From NCBI RefSeq assembly GCF_013300825.1, contig NZ_JAAIMY010000007.1, positions 54,376 to 118,375 of the forward strand: a DNA stretch of 64,000 bases, read 5' to 3'. The stretch comes from Blautia wexlerae (GTDB lineage Bacteria; Bacillota; Clostridia; Lachnospirales; Lachnospiraceae). Below, in pieces: positions 43,499 through 53,567 of the stretch (position 1 is the first letter of the stretch; every line of letters begins with the position of its first letter). A program made the position numbers and the translations under genes. The notes under the pieces are model-generated. The model did no database searches. It saw only the letters and a program-made list of their open reading frames with translations, and was not told the DNA's origin.

Positions 43499-44711
43499 GC
43501 TGATTATTACCCAAATGAATATCCGGCAGATTCCATGCTATGTATGTGCGTATGAAGAAGACGGTAAAGTAATGGAACTGCGCTTCGAACCTGTTGGGGA
43601 GAAATCTTCTCTTGGAAACATTTATGTTGGACAGATAGAGAATATCGCTGCCAATATCGGTGCTGCATTCGTACAGATTTCTGCTGGAGAGAAATGCTAC
43701 CTGCAGCTTTCCGATGCTCCAAATGCGATTTATGCTTCTGTAAAAAAAGGTGACCGCCCATTAAAGGCAGGAGATGAAATCCTTGTGCAGATCAGCCGGG
43801 AAGCAATGAAGGGAAAACTACCGGCTGTAACCACGAATCTAAATTTTACAGGCAAATATCTGGTTCTTACAACCGGCGATAAGAAATTTGGTCTGTCTTC
43901 CAAACTTTCCAATGATGACAGAAGCCGTATCAGTAAGTGGATGGAAGCAGAAGTTAACCGTCCGGATAAAGAGTTTGGTATCATCGTTCGTACAAATGCA
44001 GCAGATGCATCAAAAGAAGAAATACTGAAAGAACTGGAATATCTGAAGGGCCTGTATCATAAGGCTGCTGTAGACGGAAGATCCCGTACCTGTTTCAGCT
44101 GCGTATACAGAACAGAACCTTTTTATATCTCCGCAGTACGCGACACCAACAGTCGGAACCTGGAAGAAATCATAACAGATATTCCGGAGATTTCCTGGCA
44201 GATTTCTGACTACCTTAACAGTAACAGCCCGGAGGAAAAAGAGAAGCTGCGGTTTTATGATGATAAACTTCTCCCTCTTTACAAACTTCATCGCCTGGAA
44301 ACTGTCTTAGAAGAGATACAGCATGAGAAAGTCTGGCTGAACAGTGGCGGATTTCTGGTGATCCAGCAGACAGAAGCCTTCGTATCCATTGATGTAAACA
44401 GCGGAAAGTTTACAGGCAAAAAGAAAATGCAGGAAACTTACCGAAAAATCAATCTGGAAGCAGCCAAAGAGATTGCCAGACAGTTACGTCTCAGAAATCT
44501 GTCCGGAATTATTCTGATTGACTTTATTAATATGGAAAATCCGGATCATCAGGATGAACTGTTCCATGTCCTGCAGAAATATTTGCGCAAAGATCCGGTG
44601 AAGGCAAAGGCAGTGGACATCACTCCACTGCATATCCTGGAACTTACCAGAAAGAAAGTACGAAAACCGGTGATTGAGGAAATCAGAGAATTGCAGTTTA
44701 CCATAATATAG
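43482..44711 (+). CDS. rng: RNase E/G family ribonuclease, short form
   Basis: A 409-residue protein of the RNase E/G family. An S1-like domain is at 38-125 (LGNIYVGQIENIAANIGAAF), and the catalytic DNase I-like region has VSIDVNSGKFTGKK and IILIDFINMENPDHQ, which hold the two Asp that bind Mg2+. It stops shortly after HILELTRKKVRKP, so it lacks the Cys-x-x-Cys zinc link and the C-terminal part of E. coli RNase G (about 489 residues). GTG 43482 overlaps the upstream gene; TTG 43491 is an alternative start. Probably processes rRNA and mRNA. Confidence 0.88.
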   Translation: MKKLSKLIITQMNIRQIPCYVCAYEEDGKVMELRFEPVGEKSSLGNIYVGQIENIAANIGAAFVQISAGEKCYLQLSDAPNAIYASVKKGDRPLKAGDEILVQISREAMKGKLPAVTTNLNFTGKYLVLTTGDKKFGLSSKLSNDDRSRISKWMEAEVNRPDKEFGIIVRTNAADASKEEILKELEYLKGLYHKAAVDGRSRTCFSCVYRTEPFYISAVRDTNSRNLEEIITDIPEISWQISDYLNSNSPEEKEKLRFYDDKLLPLYKLHRLETVLEEIQHEKVWLNSGGFLVIQQTEAFVSIDVNSGKFTGKKKMQETYRKINLEAAKEIARQLRLRNLSGIILIDFINMENPDHQDELFHVLQKYLRKDPVKAKAVDITPLHILELTRKKVRKPVIEEIRELQFTII

Positions 44712-44720
44712 TTATGTGAA

Positions 44721-44737
44721 CTATAGTAATCCTCTAC
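44721..44737 (+). repeat. Partial copy of the TATAGCAATCCT element
   Basis: CTATAGTAATCCTCTAC, 9 bases after the rng stop; the right half is decayed. Confidence 0.45.
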
Positions 44738-44865
44738 GCTATTTATCTGTAACTGAATAACTGCTCTGCAGTTTGTATATCCTGACGGATACCGGATTGA
44801 AATTGTACCTGTAAAATAAAAGCAAAAAAAATCCCAAAGAAATTCACAAAAAATAAAAAAACTTA

Positions 44866-44974
44866 TTGACAAATCGAATTTTGTCCGCTATTATAAATGA
44901 GATGCCGCACAGAGAGGTACAAGCACCGAAAGGTCACCATATCTGGCGAGTAAAGATTATAGGAGGTGCCACAG
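44866..44974 (+). promoter_or_regulatory. Promoter and leader of the L21-Prp-L27 operon
   Basis: TTGACA (44866-44871), 17 bases, TATTAT (44889-44894). The leader of about 70 bases (GAGAGGTACAAGCACC, AAAGGTCACCATATCTGG) is in the place of the ribosomal protein L21 leader known in Firmicutes; I cannot confirm the fold by eye. Confidence 0.6.
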
Positions 44975-45280
44975 ATGTACGCAATTATTGCAACAGGTGG
45001 TAAACAGTACAAAGTTGCTGAAGGCGACGTAATCAGAGTTGAGAAACTCGGTGTTGAAGCTGGTGAAACTGTTACTTTTGATAATGTTATTGCAGTAAGC
45101 AATGACGGATTAAAAGCTGGTGAAGATGTAAAAGATGCCAGTGTTACCGCTACTGTAGTTGAGAACGGTAAAGCAAAAAAAGTTATCGTTTACAAATACA
45201 AGAGAAAAACTGGATATCACAAGAAAAACGGTCACAGACAGCAGTACACTAAAGTAAAAATCGAAAAGATTAACGGTTAA
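44975..45280 (+). CDS. rplU: 50S ribosomal protein L21
   Basis: A 101-residue L21: [20 protein letters not shown] at the start and [20 protein letters not shown] then [11 protein letters not shown] at the end. ATG 44975 follows AGGAGGTG; a GTG at 44966 is within the RBS and unlikely. First gene of the conserved rplU-prp-rpmA trio. Confidence 0.97.
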   Translation: MYAIIATGGKQYKVAEGDVIRVEKLGVEAGETVTFDNVIAVSNDGLKAGEDVKDASVTATVVENGKAKKVIVYKYKRKTGYHKKNGHRQQYTKVKIEKING

Positions 45281-45292
45281 TCTGGTGTCATT

Positions 45293-45613
45293 ATGATTAC
45301 AATTACAGTTAAGAAGAGAAATGGAAATTATCTGGAATTTGTTTCGAAAGGTCACGCCGGATATGCAGAGAAAGGACAGGATATTGTCTGTGCTGCTGTT
45401 TCTGTACTGGTGATCAATACTGTGAATTCTCTTGATGCATTCACAGATGATCAGTTTGAAGTACAGCAAGATGACGGTTATGTATCTTTTCATTTTACGG
45501 CTCCGGTTACTGAGAGGGGAAAACTTCTCATGGATTCGCTGATTCTCGGATTAACAGAAATTGAACATAGTTATAACAATCGATATTTGACAGTAAAAGT
45601 CAAGGAGGTGTAA
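45293..45613 (+). CDS. prp: Ribosomal-processing cysteine protease Prp
   Basis: A 106-residue protease. [27 protein letters not shown] contains the catalytic His and Cys of Prp (YsxB). Prp removes the N-terminal extension of ribosomal protein L27 before assembly into the 50S subunit. It lies between rplU and rpmA. The L27 encoded next door carries the expected cleavable extension, so enzyme and substrate match. Confidence 0.95.
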   Translation: MITITVKKRNGNYLEFVSKGHAGYAEKGQDIVCAAVSVLVINTVNSLDAFTDDQFEVQQDDGYVSFHFTAPVTERGKLLMDSLILGLTEIEHSYNNRYLTVKVKEV

Positions 45614-45617
45614 CAAC

Positions 45618-45905
45618 ATGATGAAAATGAACCTTCAGTTATTCGCACATAAAAAAGGAGTTGGTTCTACAAAGAACGGTCGTGATTCCGAATCCAAGAG
45701 ATTAGGTGCGAAGAGAGCAGACGGACAGTTTGTTAAAGCTGGAAATATTCTTTACAGACAGCGCGGAACTAAGATCCATGCTGGTGAGAACGTAGGTTGC
45801 GGTAAAGATTATACTTTATTCGCACTGAAAGATGGTGTCGTAAGATTTACCAGAAAAGGACGCGATAAGAAACAGGTTTCTATCGTTCCAGTAGAAGCAG
45901 AATAA
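45618..45905 (+). CDS. rpmA: 50S ribosomal protein L27 (with cleavable N-terminal extension)
   Basis: A 95-residue L27 beginning [20 protein letters not shown]. The LQLFA segment is the Prp cleavage motif (cut between Phe and Ala), so the mature protein starts [14 protein letters not shown]. The rest is typical ([21 protein letters not shown]). RBS AAGGAGGTG overlaps the end of prp. Confidence 0.97.
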   Translation: MMKMNLQLFAHKKGVGSTKNGRDSESKRLGAKRADGQFVKAGNILYRQRGTKIHAGENVGCGKDYTLFALKDGVVRFTRKGRDKKQVSIVPVEAE

Positions 45906-45918
45906 TCTGGTTAAGCGG

Positions 45919-45956
45919 AAGGCTTCAAATCTAATATGGGTTTGGAGCCTTTCTTT
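45919..45956 (+). terminator. Terminator after rpmA
   Basis: AAGGCTTCAAA and TTTGGAGCCTT pair around 11 bases, then CTTTT. Confidence 0.85.
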
Positions 45957-46005
45957 TATAGTAGAATTGCTATAGATTAAAAGAGTTATATGATATAAAA
46001 GAAAC

Positions 46006-46036
46006 CATAGCAATCCTTGTAAATAATGCATATTGA
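46006..46036 (+). repeat. Copy of the TATAGCAATCCT element before obg
   Basis: CATAGCAATCCTTG followed by TAAATAATGCATATTGA. An inverted fragment, GAATTGCTATAG, is at 45964. Confidence 0.6.
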
Positions 46037-46123
46037 TTCGACTCATCAGAGTGTGAAATCCTGCTGAACGGTCTCAAATGCATTAATTTAAGAAGATTAC
46101 TATTACGAAATAATCATTAGTAA

Positions 46124-47437
<1,314 letters not shown>

Positions 47438-47519
47438 TATAAATAGATTCAATAATGAAACAGATGTGGTAGGACGGATGATTCTGTCCGTTTGCAGAGA
47501 ATAACAGAGGAAAATAAAA

Positions 47520-47816
47520 ATGACAAGTAAACAGAGAGCTTATTTAAAAGGTCTTGCAATGACAATGGATCCAATCCTTCAGCTTGGAAAGGGTGGTCTT
47601 ACTCCTGAGAACACAGCCGCAGTAGATGAGGCGCTTGCAGCCAGAGAACTGATCAAGATCAGTGTTCTTCAGAACTGTCTGGAGGATCCGCGCCAGATGG
47701 CTGAGGTTCTGGCAGAACGTACACGTTCCCAGATCGTACAGGTTATCGGCAAGAAAATTGTTTTATACCGCGAAGGCAAAAACGAAAAGAAAAAAATTGA
47801 ATTACCCAGAAAATAA
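47520..47816 (+). CDS. yhbY: YhbY/CRS1 RNA-binding protein
   Basis: A 98-residue CRM-domain protein: MTSKQRAYLKGLAMTMDPIL, QLGKGGLTPENTAAVDEAL and the GxxG-like IGKKIVLYR region. It binds RNA and is linked to 50S assembly. It lies 82 bases after obg in the usual order and 13 bases before nadD. Confidence 0.95.
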   Translation: MTSKQRAYLKGLAMTMDPILQLGKGGLTPENTAAVDEALAARELIKISVLQNCLEDPRQMAEVLAERTRSQIVQVIGKKIVLYREGKNEKKKIELPRK

Positions 47817-47829
47817 TACGGAGTTTTTT

Positions 47830-48465
47830 ATGGCTGACATCAAACACAGAATTGGTATTATGGGCGGTACTTTTGATCCCATCCACATGGGGCATCTGAT
47901 TCTGGGAGAGAAAGCATACGAACAGTTCCGACTGGAAAAGGTACTGTTCATGCCTTCCGGAAATCCGCCTCACAAGAGAAACCGTCAGGGACGTGCCACA
48001 GATGAAGAAAGAGTTGAAATGGTCCGCAGGGCGATTACCGGAAATCCTCACTTTGAACTGTCGCTGACTGAAATGCATGAAAATGGTTATACTTACACTT
48101 ATCATACGCTGGAAATGCTAAAAGAGAAGAATCCGGATACTGATTATTATTTTATAATCGGCGCAGACTCCCTGTATGACTTTGATACATGGCGTGAACC
48201 GGAAAGAATCTGCAAAAACTGCATTCTGGTAACTGCTGTAAGAAATCATTCCACAATTGCAGAGCTCGAAGCAGAAATGAACCGTCTTTCGCTTAAATAT
48301 AATGGCACATTTCTGACACTGAATACCACAAACCTTGATGTATCCAGCGAAATGCTCAGAAACTGGATCAGCGAAGATAAAAGTGTGCGTTACTATATTC
48401 CTGATCCGGTGATTGAATATATCAGAGAAAACCAGATTTACAGTCTGGCCGAAAAGAAAGGATGA
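47830..48465 (+). CDS. nadD: Nicotinate-nucleotide adenylyltransferase
   Basis: A 211-residue enzyme making nicotinate adenine dinucleotide from NaMN and ATP in NAD synthesis. GIMGGTFDPIHMGHLILGE holds the nucleotidyltransferase H-x-G-H motif, MPSGNPPHKR the substrate loop, and DVSSEMLRNWI the ISSTxIR-type motif (here SSEMLR). ATG 47830 has CGGAG upstream. Confidence 0.96.
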   Translation: MADIKHRIGIMGGTFDPIHMGHLILGEKAYEQFRLEKVLFMPSGNPPHKRNRQGRATDEERVEMVRRAITGNPHFELSLTEMHENGYTYTYHTLEMLKEKNPDTDYYFIIGADSLYDFDTWREPERICKNCILVTAVRNHSTIAELEAEMNRLSLKYNGTFLTLNTTNLDVSSEMLRNWISEDKSVRYYIPDPVIEYIRENQIYSLAEKKG

Positions 48466-48472
48466 TCTTCCA

Positions 48473-49063
48473 ATGGCAGAGTATGATTTTATAAAAATGC
48501 AGAAAAAATTAGCAAAATATCTGGATGAGGATCGTTATGAACATACGCTGGGGGTTATGTTTACATGTGCAGCACTTGCCATGGTTCATGACTGTGATCT
48601 GATCACAGCCCAGACTGCCGGACTGCTCCATGACTGTGCAAAATGTATTCCAAACAAAAAGAAGCTGAAAATGTGCAGCCAGCATCACATTCCGGTATCT
48701 GAATTCGAACAGGAACATCCTTTTTTACTTCATGCCAAGCTTGGAGCTTACGTAGCTAAGGCTAAGTATGATGTTACAGATGAAAATATTCTTTCTGCCA
48801 TCACCTGGCATACTACCGGAAAGCCGGAGATGACACTGTTGGAAAAAATCGTCTATATTGCTGATTATATTGAACCAAAACGTGATAAAGCTCCTAATCT
48901 TGCAATTGTACGTAAACTGGCTTTTCAGGATCTTGACGAATGTATGTATAAGATTTTGGCTGATACACTGGCTTATCTGGAGGAAAATCCGAAAGATATT
49001 GATAATGCTACGAAAGATGCCTTCTTGTATTACAGGGATCTACATATGAAAAGAGAGTCCTGA
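48473..49063 (+). CDS. yqeK: YqeK family HD phosphohydrolase (diadenosine tetraphosphatase)
   Basis: A 196-residue HD-domain protein: RYEHTLGVMFTCAALAMVHD and AGLLHDCAKC give the metal-binding His/His-Asp set, followed by HAKLGAYVAKAKY and AITWHTTGKPEM. The family hydrolyses Ap4A symmetrically. ATG 48473 is 7 bases after nadD, so the genes are cotranscribed. Confidence 0.94.
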   Translation: MAEYDFIKMQKKLAKYLDEDRYEHTLGVMFTCAALAMVHDCDLITAQTAGLLHDCAKCIPNKKKLKMCSQHHIPVSEFEQEHPFLLHAKLGAYVAKAKYDVTDENILSAITWHTTGKPEMTLLEKIVYIADYIEPKRDKAPNLAIVRKLAFQDLDECMYKILADTLAYLEENPKDIDNATKDAFLYYRDLHMKRES

Positions 49064-49233
49064 GTATAAATTGTCTCGAATAGCAGAGTTTTACATATAG
49101 GGGACAGCACAACAGAGAAAACAGATTGCTGATATAAATATTTATTCAGAGAAGATATGTAGCTATTCAATAGTCTGTTGGTCATGAAGATATTGAACAG
49201 TTACAAAAGCAGATAGAAAGAGAGGATGTTTCC

Positions 49234-49593
49234 ATGAATAGAGAACTTGAAATGGCAAAACTTGCCTGCCATGCACTTGATGAAAAAAAAGGAAAAGATA
49301 TTAAGGTGATAGATATCCATGAAGTATCTGTAATTGCCGATTATTTTGTAATTGCAAGTGCTTCCAACCAGAATCAGGTTCAGGCTATGGTTGACAATGT
49401 AGATGAAACACTTGGCAGAGCCGGATTTGAAGCAAAACAGATTGAGGGAACCAGAAACTCCAGCTGGGTTCTTATGGATTACGGCGATATGATCGTCCAC
49501 GTATTTGACGAAGAGAACCGTCTTTTCTATGACCTCGAAAGAATCTGGAGAGATGGAAAGGTTCTTGACGTTAACGAATTTCTTGAAAAATAA
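49234..49593 (+). CDS. rsfS: Ribosomal silencing factor RsfS
   Basis: A 119-residue RsfS (Iojap/YbeB). Core motifs: VIDIHEVSVIADYFVIASASN, QIEGTRNSSWVLMDYGDMIV and HVFDEENRLFYDLERIW. It binds L14 and blocks subunit joining in starved cells. The 170-base gap to yqeK holds no clear gene. RBS AGAGAGGA. Confidence 0.96.
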   Translation: MNRELEMAKLACHALDEKKGKDIKVIDIHEVSVIADYFVIASASNQNQVQAMVDNVDETLGRAGFEAKQIEGTRNSSWVLMDYGDMIVHVFDEENRLFYDLERIWRDGKVLDVNEFLEK

Positions 49594-49641
49594 ATAAAAG
49601 GATCTACAGCTATTTCAAGCTTAGAGAATTTGTAAAATAAT

Positions 49642-49690
49642 ACAGAGGAAATCAGATATTACCATCAAAAGATACCTGATTTCCTCTGTT
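49642..49690. terminator. Bidirectional terminator between rsfS and lexA
   Basis: ACAGAGGAAATCAG and CTGATTTCCTCTGT pair perfectly around about 20 bases. Confidence 0.9.
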
Positions 49691-49788
49691 ATTTCAGTGA
49701 TATTTTCTATACTGCTACTCTATACAATCTGTCATTTTATATACTGATACTGTGCAGCAAATTCACGTATTGTCTTGTATCAGTTACA

Positions 49789-50409
49789 TTATTCATACAA
49801 ACGGAACACGCCAAATACTTTGCCAAGAATCTGCAGCCCTTCATGTACAAGGATTGGCTCCATGGTATCATTTTCCGGCTGAAGACGATAGTATCCTTTT
49901 TCTTTGTGGAAAGTCTTAACCGTAGCGCTATCATCGATCAGCGCAACAACAATATCTCCATCCTCTGCTGTAGACTGCTGTTTTACCAGAACCTGATCTC
50001 CGTCAAAAATTCCTGCATTTACCATACTTTCCCCTTTTACTTTCAGCAGAAAACTTTGTGCATTAGGCATAAATTCTGCAGGAATAGGAAAATAGCCTTC
50101 AATATTCTCAACTGCCAGAAGTGGCTGTCCGGCTGCCACAGTTCCTATAATAGGAACGTTCACAACTTCTCTGCGGACCAGGTTAAAATTATCATCAATA
50201 ATCTCAATCGCACGGGGTTTCGTCGCATCTCTGCGGATATATCCATTCTTCTCCAATGCTTCCAGATGAGAATGAACGGAAGAAGTAGATTTCAGGTTGA
50301 CAGCCTCGCAGATCTCACGGACCGCCGGCGGAAATCCCCGGTTTAAAATCTCGTTCTTTATGTAATCAAGGATCTCCTGCTGTTTCGGAGTGATTCTTCC
50401 ATATGGCAT
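49789..50409 (-). CDS. lexA: LexA repressor
   Basis: A 206-residue SOS repressor. N-terminal winged helix (TPKQQEILDYIKNEILNRGF, SSVHSHLEALEKNGYIRR), Ala-Gly cleavage site in GTVAAGQPLLA, catalytic Ser in VKGESMVNAGIFDGD and Lys in DIVVALIDDSATVKTF. RBS GGAGG. Its promoter region (TATAAC at 50478-50473 on the minus strand) contains GAACAGTTC (50491-50499), a possible operator, but not the standard CGAAC-N4-GTTCG box. Confidence 0.97.
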   Translation of the reverse strand: MPYGRITPKQQEILDYIKNEILNRGFPPAVREICEAVNLKSTSSVHSHLEALEKNGYIRRDATKPRAIEIIDDNFNLVRREVVNVPIIGTVAAGQPLLAVENIEGYFPIPAEFMPNAQSFLLKVKGESMVNAGIFDGDQVLVKQQSTAEDGDIVVALIDDSATVKTFHKEKGYYRLQPENDTMEPILVHEGLQILGKVFGVFRLYE

Positions 50410-50605
50410 AATTTATACCTCCCTTTTTGAGTTTTTTCTGTTCGTACATTTTTCATGACTGTTCAGCTGTCTGTTATACTATGAAGTACTGAACAGTTCC
50501 TTATTAATTATTTTTATCATATCATAATTTCCGTCAAAAAGCAAACTTATATTCTGAAAATGTGTTCTTGCTTACACGTTTACTGTGAATTCTTTATGAA
50601 TAAAC

Positions 50606-50634
50606 TTGTTTTTAACTGTGCAAAGTGTTACAAT
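50606..50634 (+). promoter_or_regulatory. Promoter of the HlyD-YggS-SepF operon
   Basis: TTGTTT (50606-50611), 17 bases, TACAAT (50629-50634). The rest of the 304-base gap holds the lexA promoter and CTGAACAGTTAC at 50665, a word also found upstream of rsfS (49192). Confidence 0.6.
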
Positions 50635-50713
50635 ATTTTGGAAAATGATGTAACTGCAAGGCTGCTGAACAGTTACAAAATGATTATTAAGCATACAAAA
50701 AGGAGACATCCCA

Positions 50714-52165
50714 TTGTCTGATAATAAATCAAAAAAAATGCCGGGAATCCTGGCAAGGCTTCGCATGGTCGTAGGTCTGAATATCGGAACGATCATGTTT
50801 GGTATCCTATTCATCTACATGGCATTCAGTGCTATATTATATTTTACAACTACTCGTATTGAGTCCTATCAGGTTACATCAGGACCTTTATCCCGCAATG
50901 AAACATATACCGGTCTTGCCATACGTGAAGAAAGCCTGTGCAAAGCAGATTCGTCAGGCTATATTACTTACTATGCAAGAGAGGGCAGTAAGATCAATGC
51001 TTCCGGAAACGTATATGGGCTCAGTGATACACAAACAGCTTCCACGCCTGCTTCCCTTACCCCTGAAGAACTTTCAAAAGTCCGGACGGATATGATGAGT
51101 TTTTCCAAAGGATTCAGTTCAAGCAAATTTAACAGCACCTACAGTTTTAAATATGAACTTAAAGGAAATATCCTTCAATATGCAGAATCAGGAAACAGTT
51201 CCTCTGCTCCTCTTACTTCAGATGAAAACACAACTGATGATAACAGCAGTAACGACACCAAAACCACCGACACTTATCCCGGAAATCAAACCATATGCCA
51301 GTCCAGGTCTGATGGTATCATTCTGTATTCCATGGATAATTATGAAGGAAAGACTGTTGATACTGTGAAAGCAGAAGATTTTGACCAGAATTCCTACCAC
51401 GAAACAGATTTAAAAACATCAGGCAAGGTAAAAGCCGGAGATAATATTTATACTATTATTACAGATGAACGCTGGAGTATCCTGATTCCGTTAAGCGACA
51501 GACAGGTTGAGAAGCTAAAAGACCGTTCTACAATCCGTGTCAAATTTCTAAAAGATGATATGACACAGACCGGAGATTTTTCCATTATCACCATAGAGGG
51601 CAATAAATATGGACAGATTGATTTCAACAAGGGTCTGATCCGTTATGCATCTGACCGTTTTCTGGATATCGAGCTTGTAACTAACACTGTTGTAGGTCTT
51701 AAAATCCCTCTTACCTCTATCGTAACTAAGGATTTTTATGTCATCCCATCCAGAATGGCAACCACACAAAATAACCAGACAGGTTTCAGTCTTTCTGAAG
51801 GAAAAAATAAGACAACCTTTAAAAGTGTAAGCATTTATGCAAGTATTGACGACACGTCTGTCTCCAAACTGACAGCGGAAGGATCACAACAGCCCCAGAT
51901 TTATTATGTTGATAAGAGTGCATTTAAGGAAGGAGATGCCCTTATCAACACTGATACCGGTGAAAAATATGTGATTGGAGAAACAGATACCCTGGAGGGA
52001 GTTTACTGTATTAACAAAGGCTATGCGGTTTTTCGCCGTATTGAGATACTTGATCAGAATGAAGAATATGCCATCGTATCAAAAAAAACCACCTATGGCC
52101 TGTCAAGATACGATCATATTGTTCGAAATGCTGATAAAGTAAAAGAAGAAGACATTTTATACTAA
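50714..52165 (+). CDS. HlyD-like membrane-anchored protein of the division cluster
   Basis: A 483-residue protein with one N-terminal membrane helix (LNIGTIMFGILFIYMAFSAI) and an extracytoplasmic part with HlyD/barrel-sandwich features (GPLSRNETYTGLAIREESL, then ADSSGYITYYAREGSK). A Ser/Thr/Asn-rich insert and a beta-rich C-terminus follow. Proteins of this type precede yggS-sepF in many Lachnospiraceae; no transporter partner is visible here. The TTG start at 50714 has AAAAGGAGA upstream. Function unknown, possibly envelope-related. Confidence 0.8.
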   Translation: MSDNKSKKMPGILARLRMVVGLNIGTIMFGILFIYMAFSAILYFTTTRIESYQVTSGPLSRNETYTGLAIREESLCKADSSGYITYYAREGSKINASGNVYGLSDTQTASTPASLTPEELSKVRTDMMSFSKGFSSSKFNSTYSFKYELKGNILQYAESGNSSSAPLTSDENTTDDNSSNDTKTTDTYPGNQTICQSRSDGIILYSMDNYEGKTVDTVKAEDFDQNSYHETDLKTSGKVKAGDNIYTIITDERWSILIPLSDRQVEKLKDRSTIRVKFLKDDMTQTGDFSIITIEGNKYGQIDFNKGLIRYASDRFLDIELVTNTVVGLKIPLTSIVTKDFYVIPSRMATTQNNQTGFSLSEGKNKTTFKSVSIYASIDDTSVSKLTAEGSQQPQIYYVDKSAFKEGDALINTDTGEKYVIGETDTLEGVYCINKGYAVFRRIEILDQNEEYAIVSKKTTYGLSRYDHIVRNADKVKEEDILY

Positions 52166-52180
52166 TTAAGGAGGCTTAAT

Positions 52181-52882
52181 ATGTTAGTTGATAAACTAAA
52201 CCTTGTAAAAAAGAACATCGGGGAAGCCTGCAATATTGCCGGACGTTCTCCCAAAGAGGTAACTCTTATTGCAGTCAGTAAGACCAAACCAGTGGAAATG
52301 CTGAAAGAAGCATATGACGCAGGAGCAAGAGTGTTTGGAGAAAATAAGGTTCAGGAAATCATAGATAAATATGACCAGATGCCATCTGATGTACAGTGGC
52401 ACATGATCGGACATTTACAGAGAAACAAAGTGAAATATATCATCGATAAAGTAGCGATGATACACTCTGTCGATTCCGTCCGTCTGGCAGAAACCATCGA
52501 AAAAGAAGCAGCAAAAAAAGATATCTGCATGCCTGTTTTAATTGAAGTAAATGTAGCAGGAGAAGAAAGTAAGTTTGGCCTTTCAGCCGAAGAGGTATTA
52601 CCATTCTTGGAAGAAATTTCTTCTTATGAGCATATTCGGGTAATGGGGCTGATGACAATTGCACCATTTGTAGCAAATCCTGAAGAAAACAGAGAAGTTT
52701 TTCAAAAATTAAAGAAATTAAGTGTTGACATTGCAGCCAAAAACATTAATAATGTTAATATGAGCGTCCTGAGTATGGGAATGACAAATGATTATCAGGT
52801 CGCAGTTGAGGAAGGGGCCACTATGGTGCGCGTAGGAACGGGTATCTTTGGCGAAAGAGATTACTCAATAAAAGAAGATTAA
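52181..52882 (+). CDS. yggS: YggS/PLPHP family PLP homeostasis protein
   Basis: A 233-residue PLP-binding barrel. The Lys in LIAVSKTKPVEML is the PLP Schiff base residue; VFGENKVQEIIDKYD, WHMIGHLQRNKVKYI and the late SMGMTNDYQVAVEEGATMVR (phosphate-binding region) are typical. It buffers PLP and amino/keto acid pools and sits in the standard place before sepF. RBS AAGGAGG. Confidence 0.96.
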   Translation: MLVDKLNLVKKNIGEACNIAGRSPKEVTLIAVSKTKPVEMLKEAYDAGARVFGENKVQEIIDKYDQMPSDVQWHMIGHLQRNKVKYIIDKVAMIHSVDSVRLAETIEKEAAKKDICMPVLIEVNVAGEESKFGLSAEEVLPFLEEISSYEHIRVMGLMTIAPFVANPEENREVFQKLKKLSVDIAAKNINNVNMSVLSMGMTNDYQVAVEEGATMVRVGTGIFGERDYSIKED

Positions 52883-52901
52883 AATAAGATTGGAGATTAA
52901 A

Positions 52902-53561
52902 ATGGGCGTTTTAGATAAATTTTTAGATGCCATCAAATTAAACGATGATTACGATGATGATGGATTCTTAGATGATGATCTGTTAGATGAGGAAGATGAT
53001 GAGGACTTTCTTGATGACGATTTCAACGAGAAACCAAAGAAGAAATTTTTCGACAAATTCTCTAAGAAAAAAGAATTTGATGATAATGATGATTTTGATG
53101 ACGCAGAAGAGAAAGCAGTTAAGGCAGCTCCGAAACAGACATCTGCTCCAAAACAGACCGCTTCGGCTCCGTCTAAGGTTACGGTTAAACAGGAACGCGC
53201 CGAACGCCAGACACGTCCTGCAGCATCTTCCAAGATTACTCCAATGAGAAGCAGCCGCAAATCAAATCAGGGTCCCAATATGGAAGTGTGTGTGATCAAA
53301 CCATCTTCTATGGAAGATACACGTGAGATTGCTGACACTTTAGTAGATAATTCTACTGTTATTTTAAATCTGGAGGGAATTGATGTGGAACTGGCACAGA
53401 GAATCATCGATTTCACATCCGGTGCATGCTATTCTTTAGGCGGTAGCCTTCAGAAAGTATCCAGCTATATCTTTGTACTTGGACCGTACAATGTGGATAT
53501 TACCGGTGACCTTCAGAATATTCTGGGAGGCTCTGCTCCGTCTGTAAGAGCAGGATATTGA
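52902..53561 (+). CDS. sepF: Cell division protein SepF
   Basis: A 219-residue SepF. N-terminal membrane-targeting helix MGVLDKFLDAIKL, a long Asp/Lys/Phe-rich acidic linker, then the SepF core (VCVIKPSSMEDTREIADTLV, ILNLEGIDVELAQRIIDF, GACYSLGGSLQKVSSYIFV). It anchors and bundles FtsZ. ATG 52902 follows TGGAG. The linker is notably acidic compared with that of B. subtilis SepF. Confidence 0.95.
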   Translation: MGVLDKFLDAIKLNDDYDDDGFLDDDLLDEEDDEDFLDDDFNEKPKKKFFDKFSKKKEFDDNDDFDDAEEKAVKAAPKQTSAPKQTASAPSKVTVKQERAERQTRPAASSKITPMRSSRKSNQGPNMEVCVIKPSSMEDTREIADTLVDNSTVILNLEGIDVELAQRIIDFTSGACYSLGGSLQKVSSYIFVLGPYNVDITGDLQNILGGSAPSVRAGY

Positions 53562-53567
53562 TCCCGG

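Noticed and set aside
50410..50500. Canonical Gram-positive SOS box (CGAAC-N4-GTTCG) before lexA
   Set aside because: Only GAACAGTTC and scattered GAAC words are present; the spacing does not fit the standard box.
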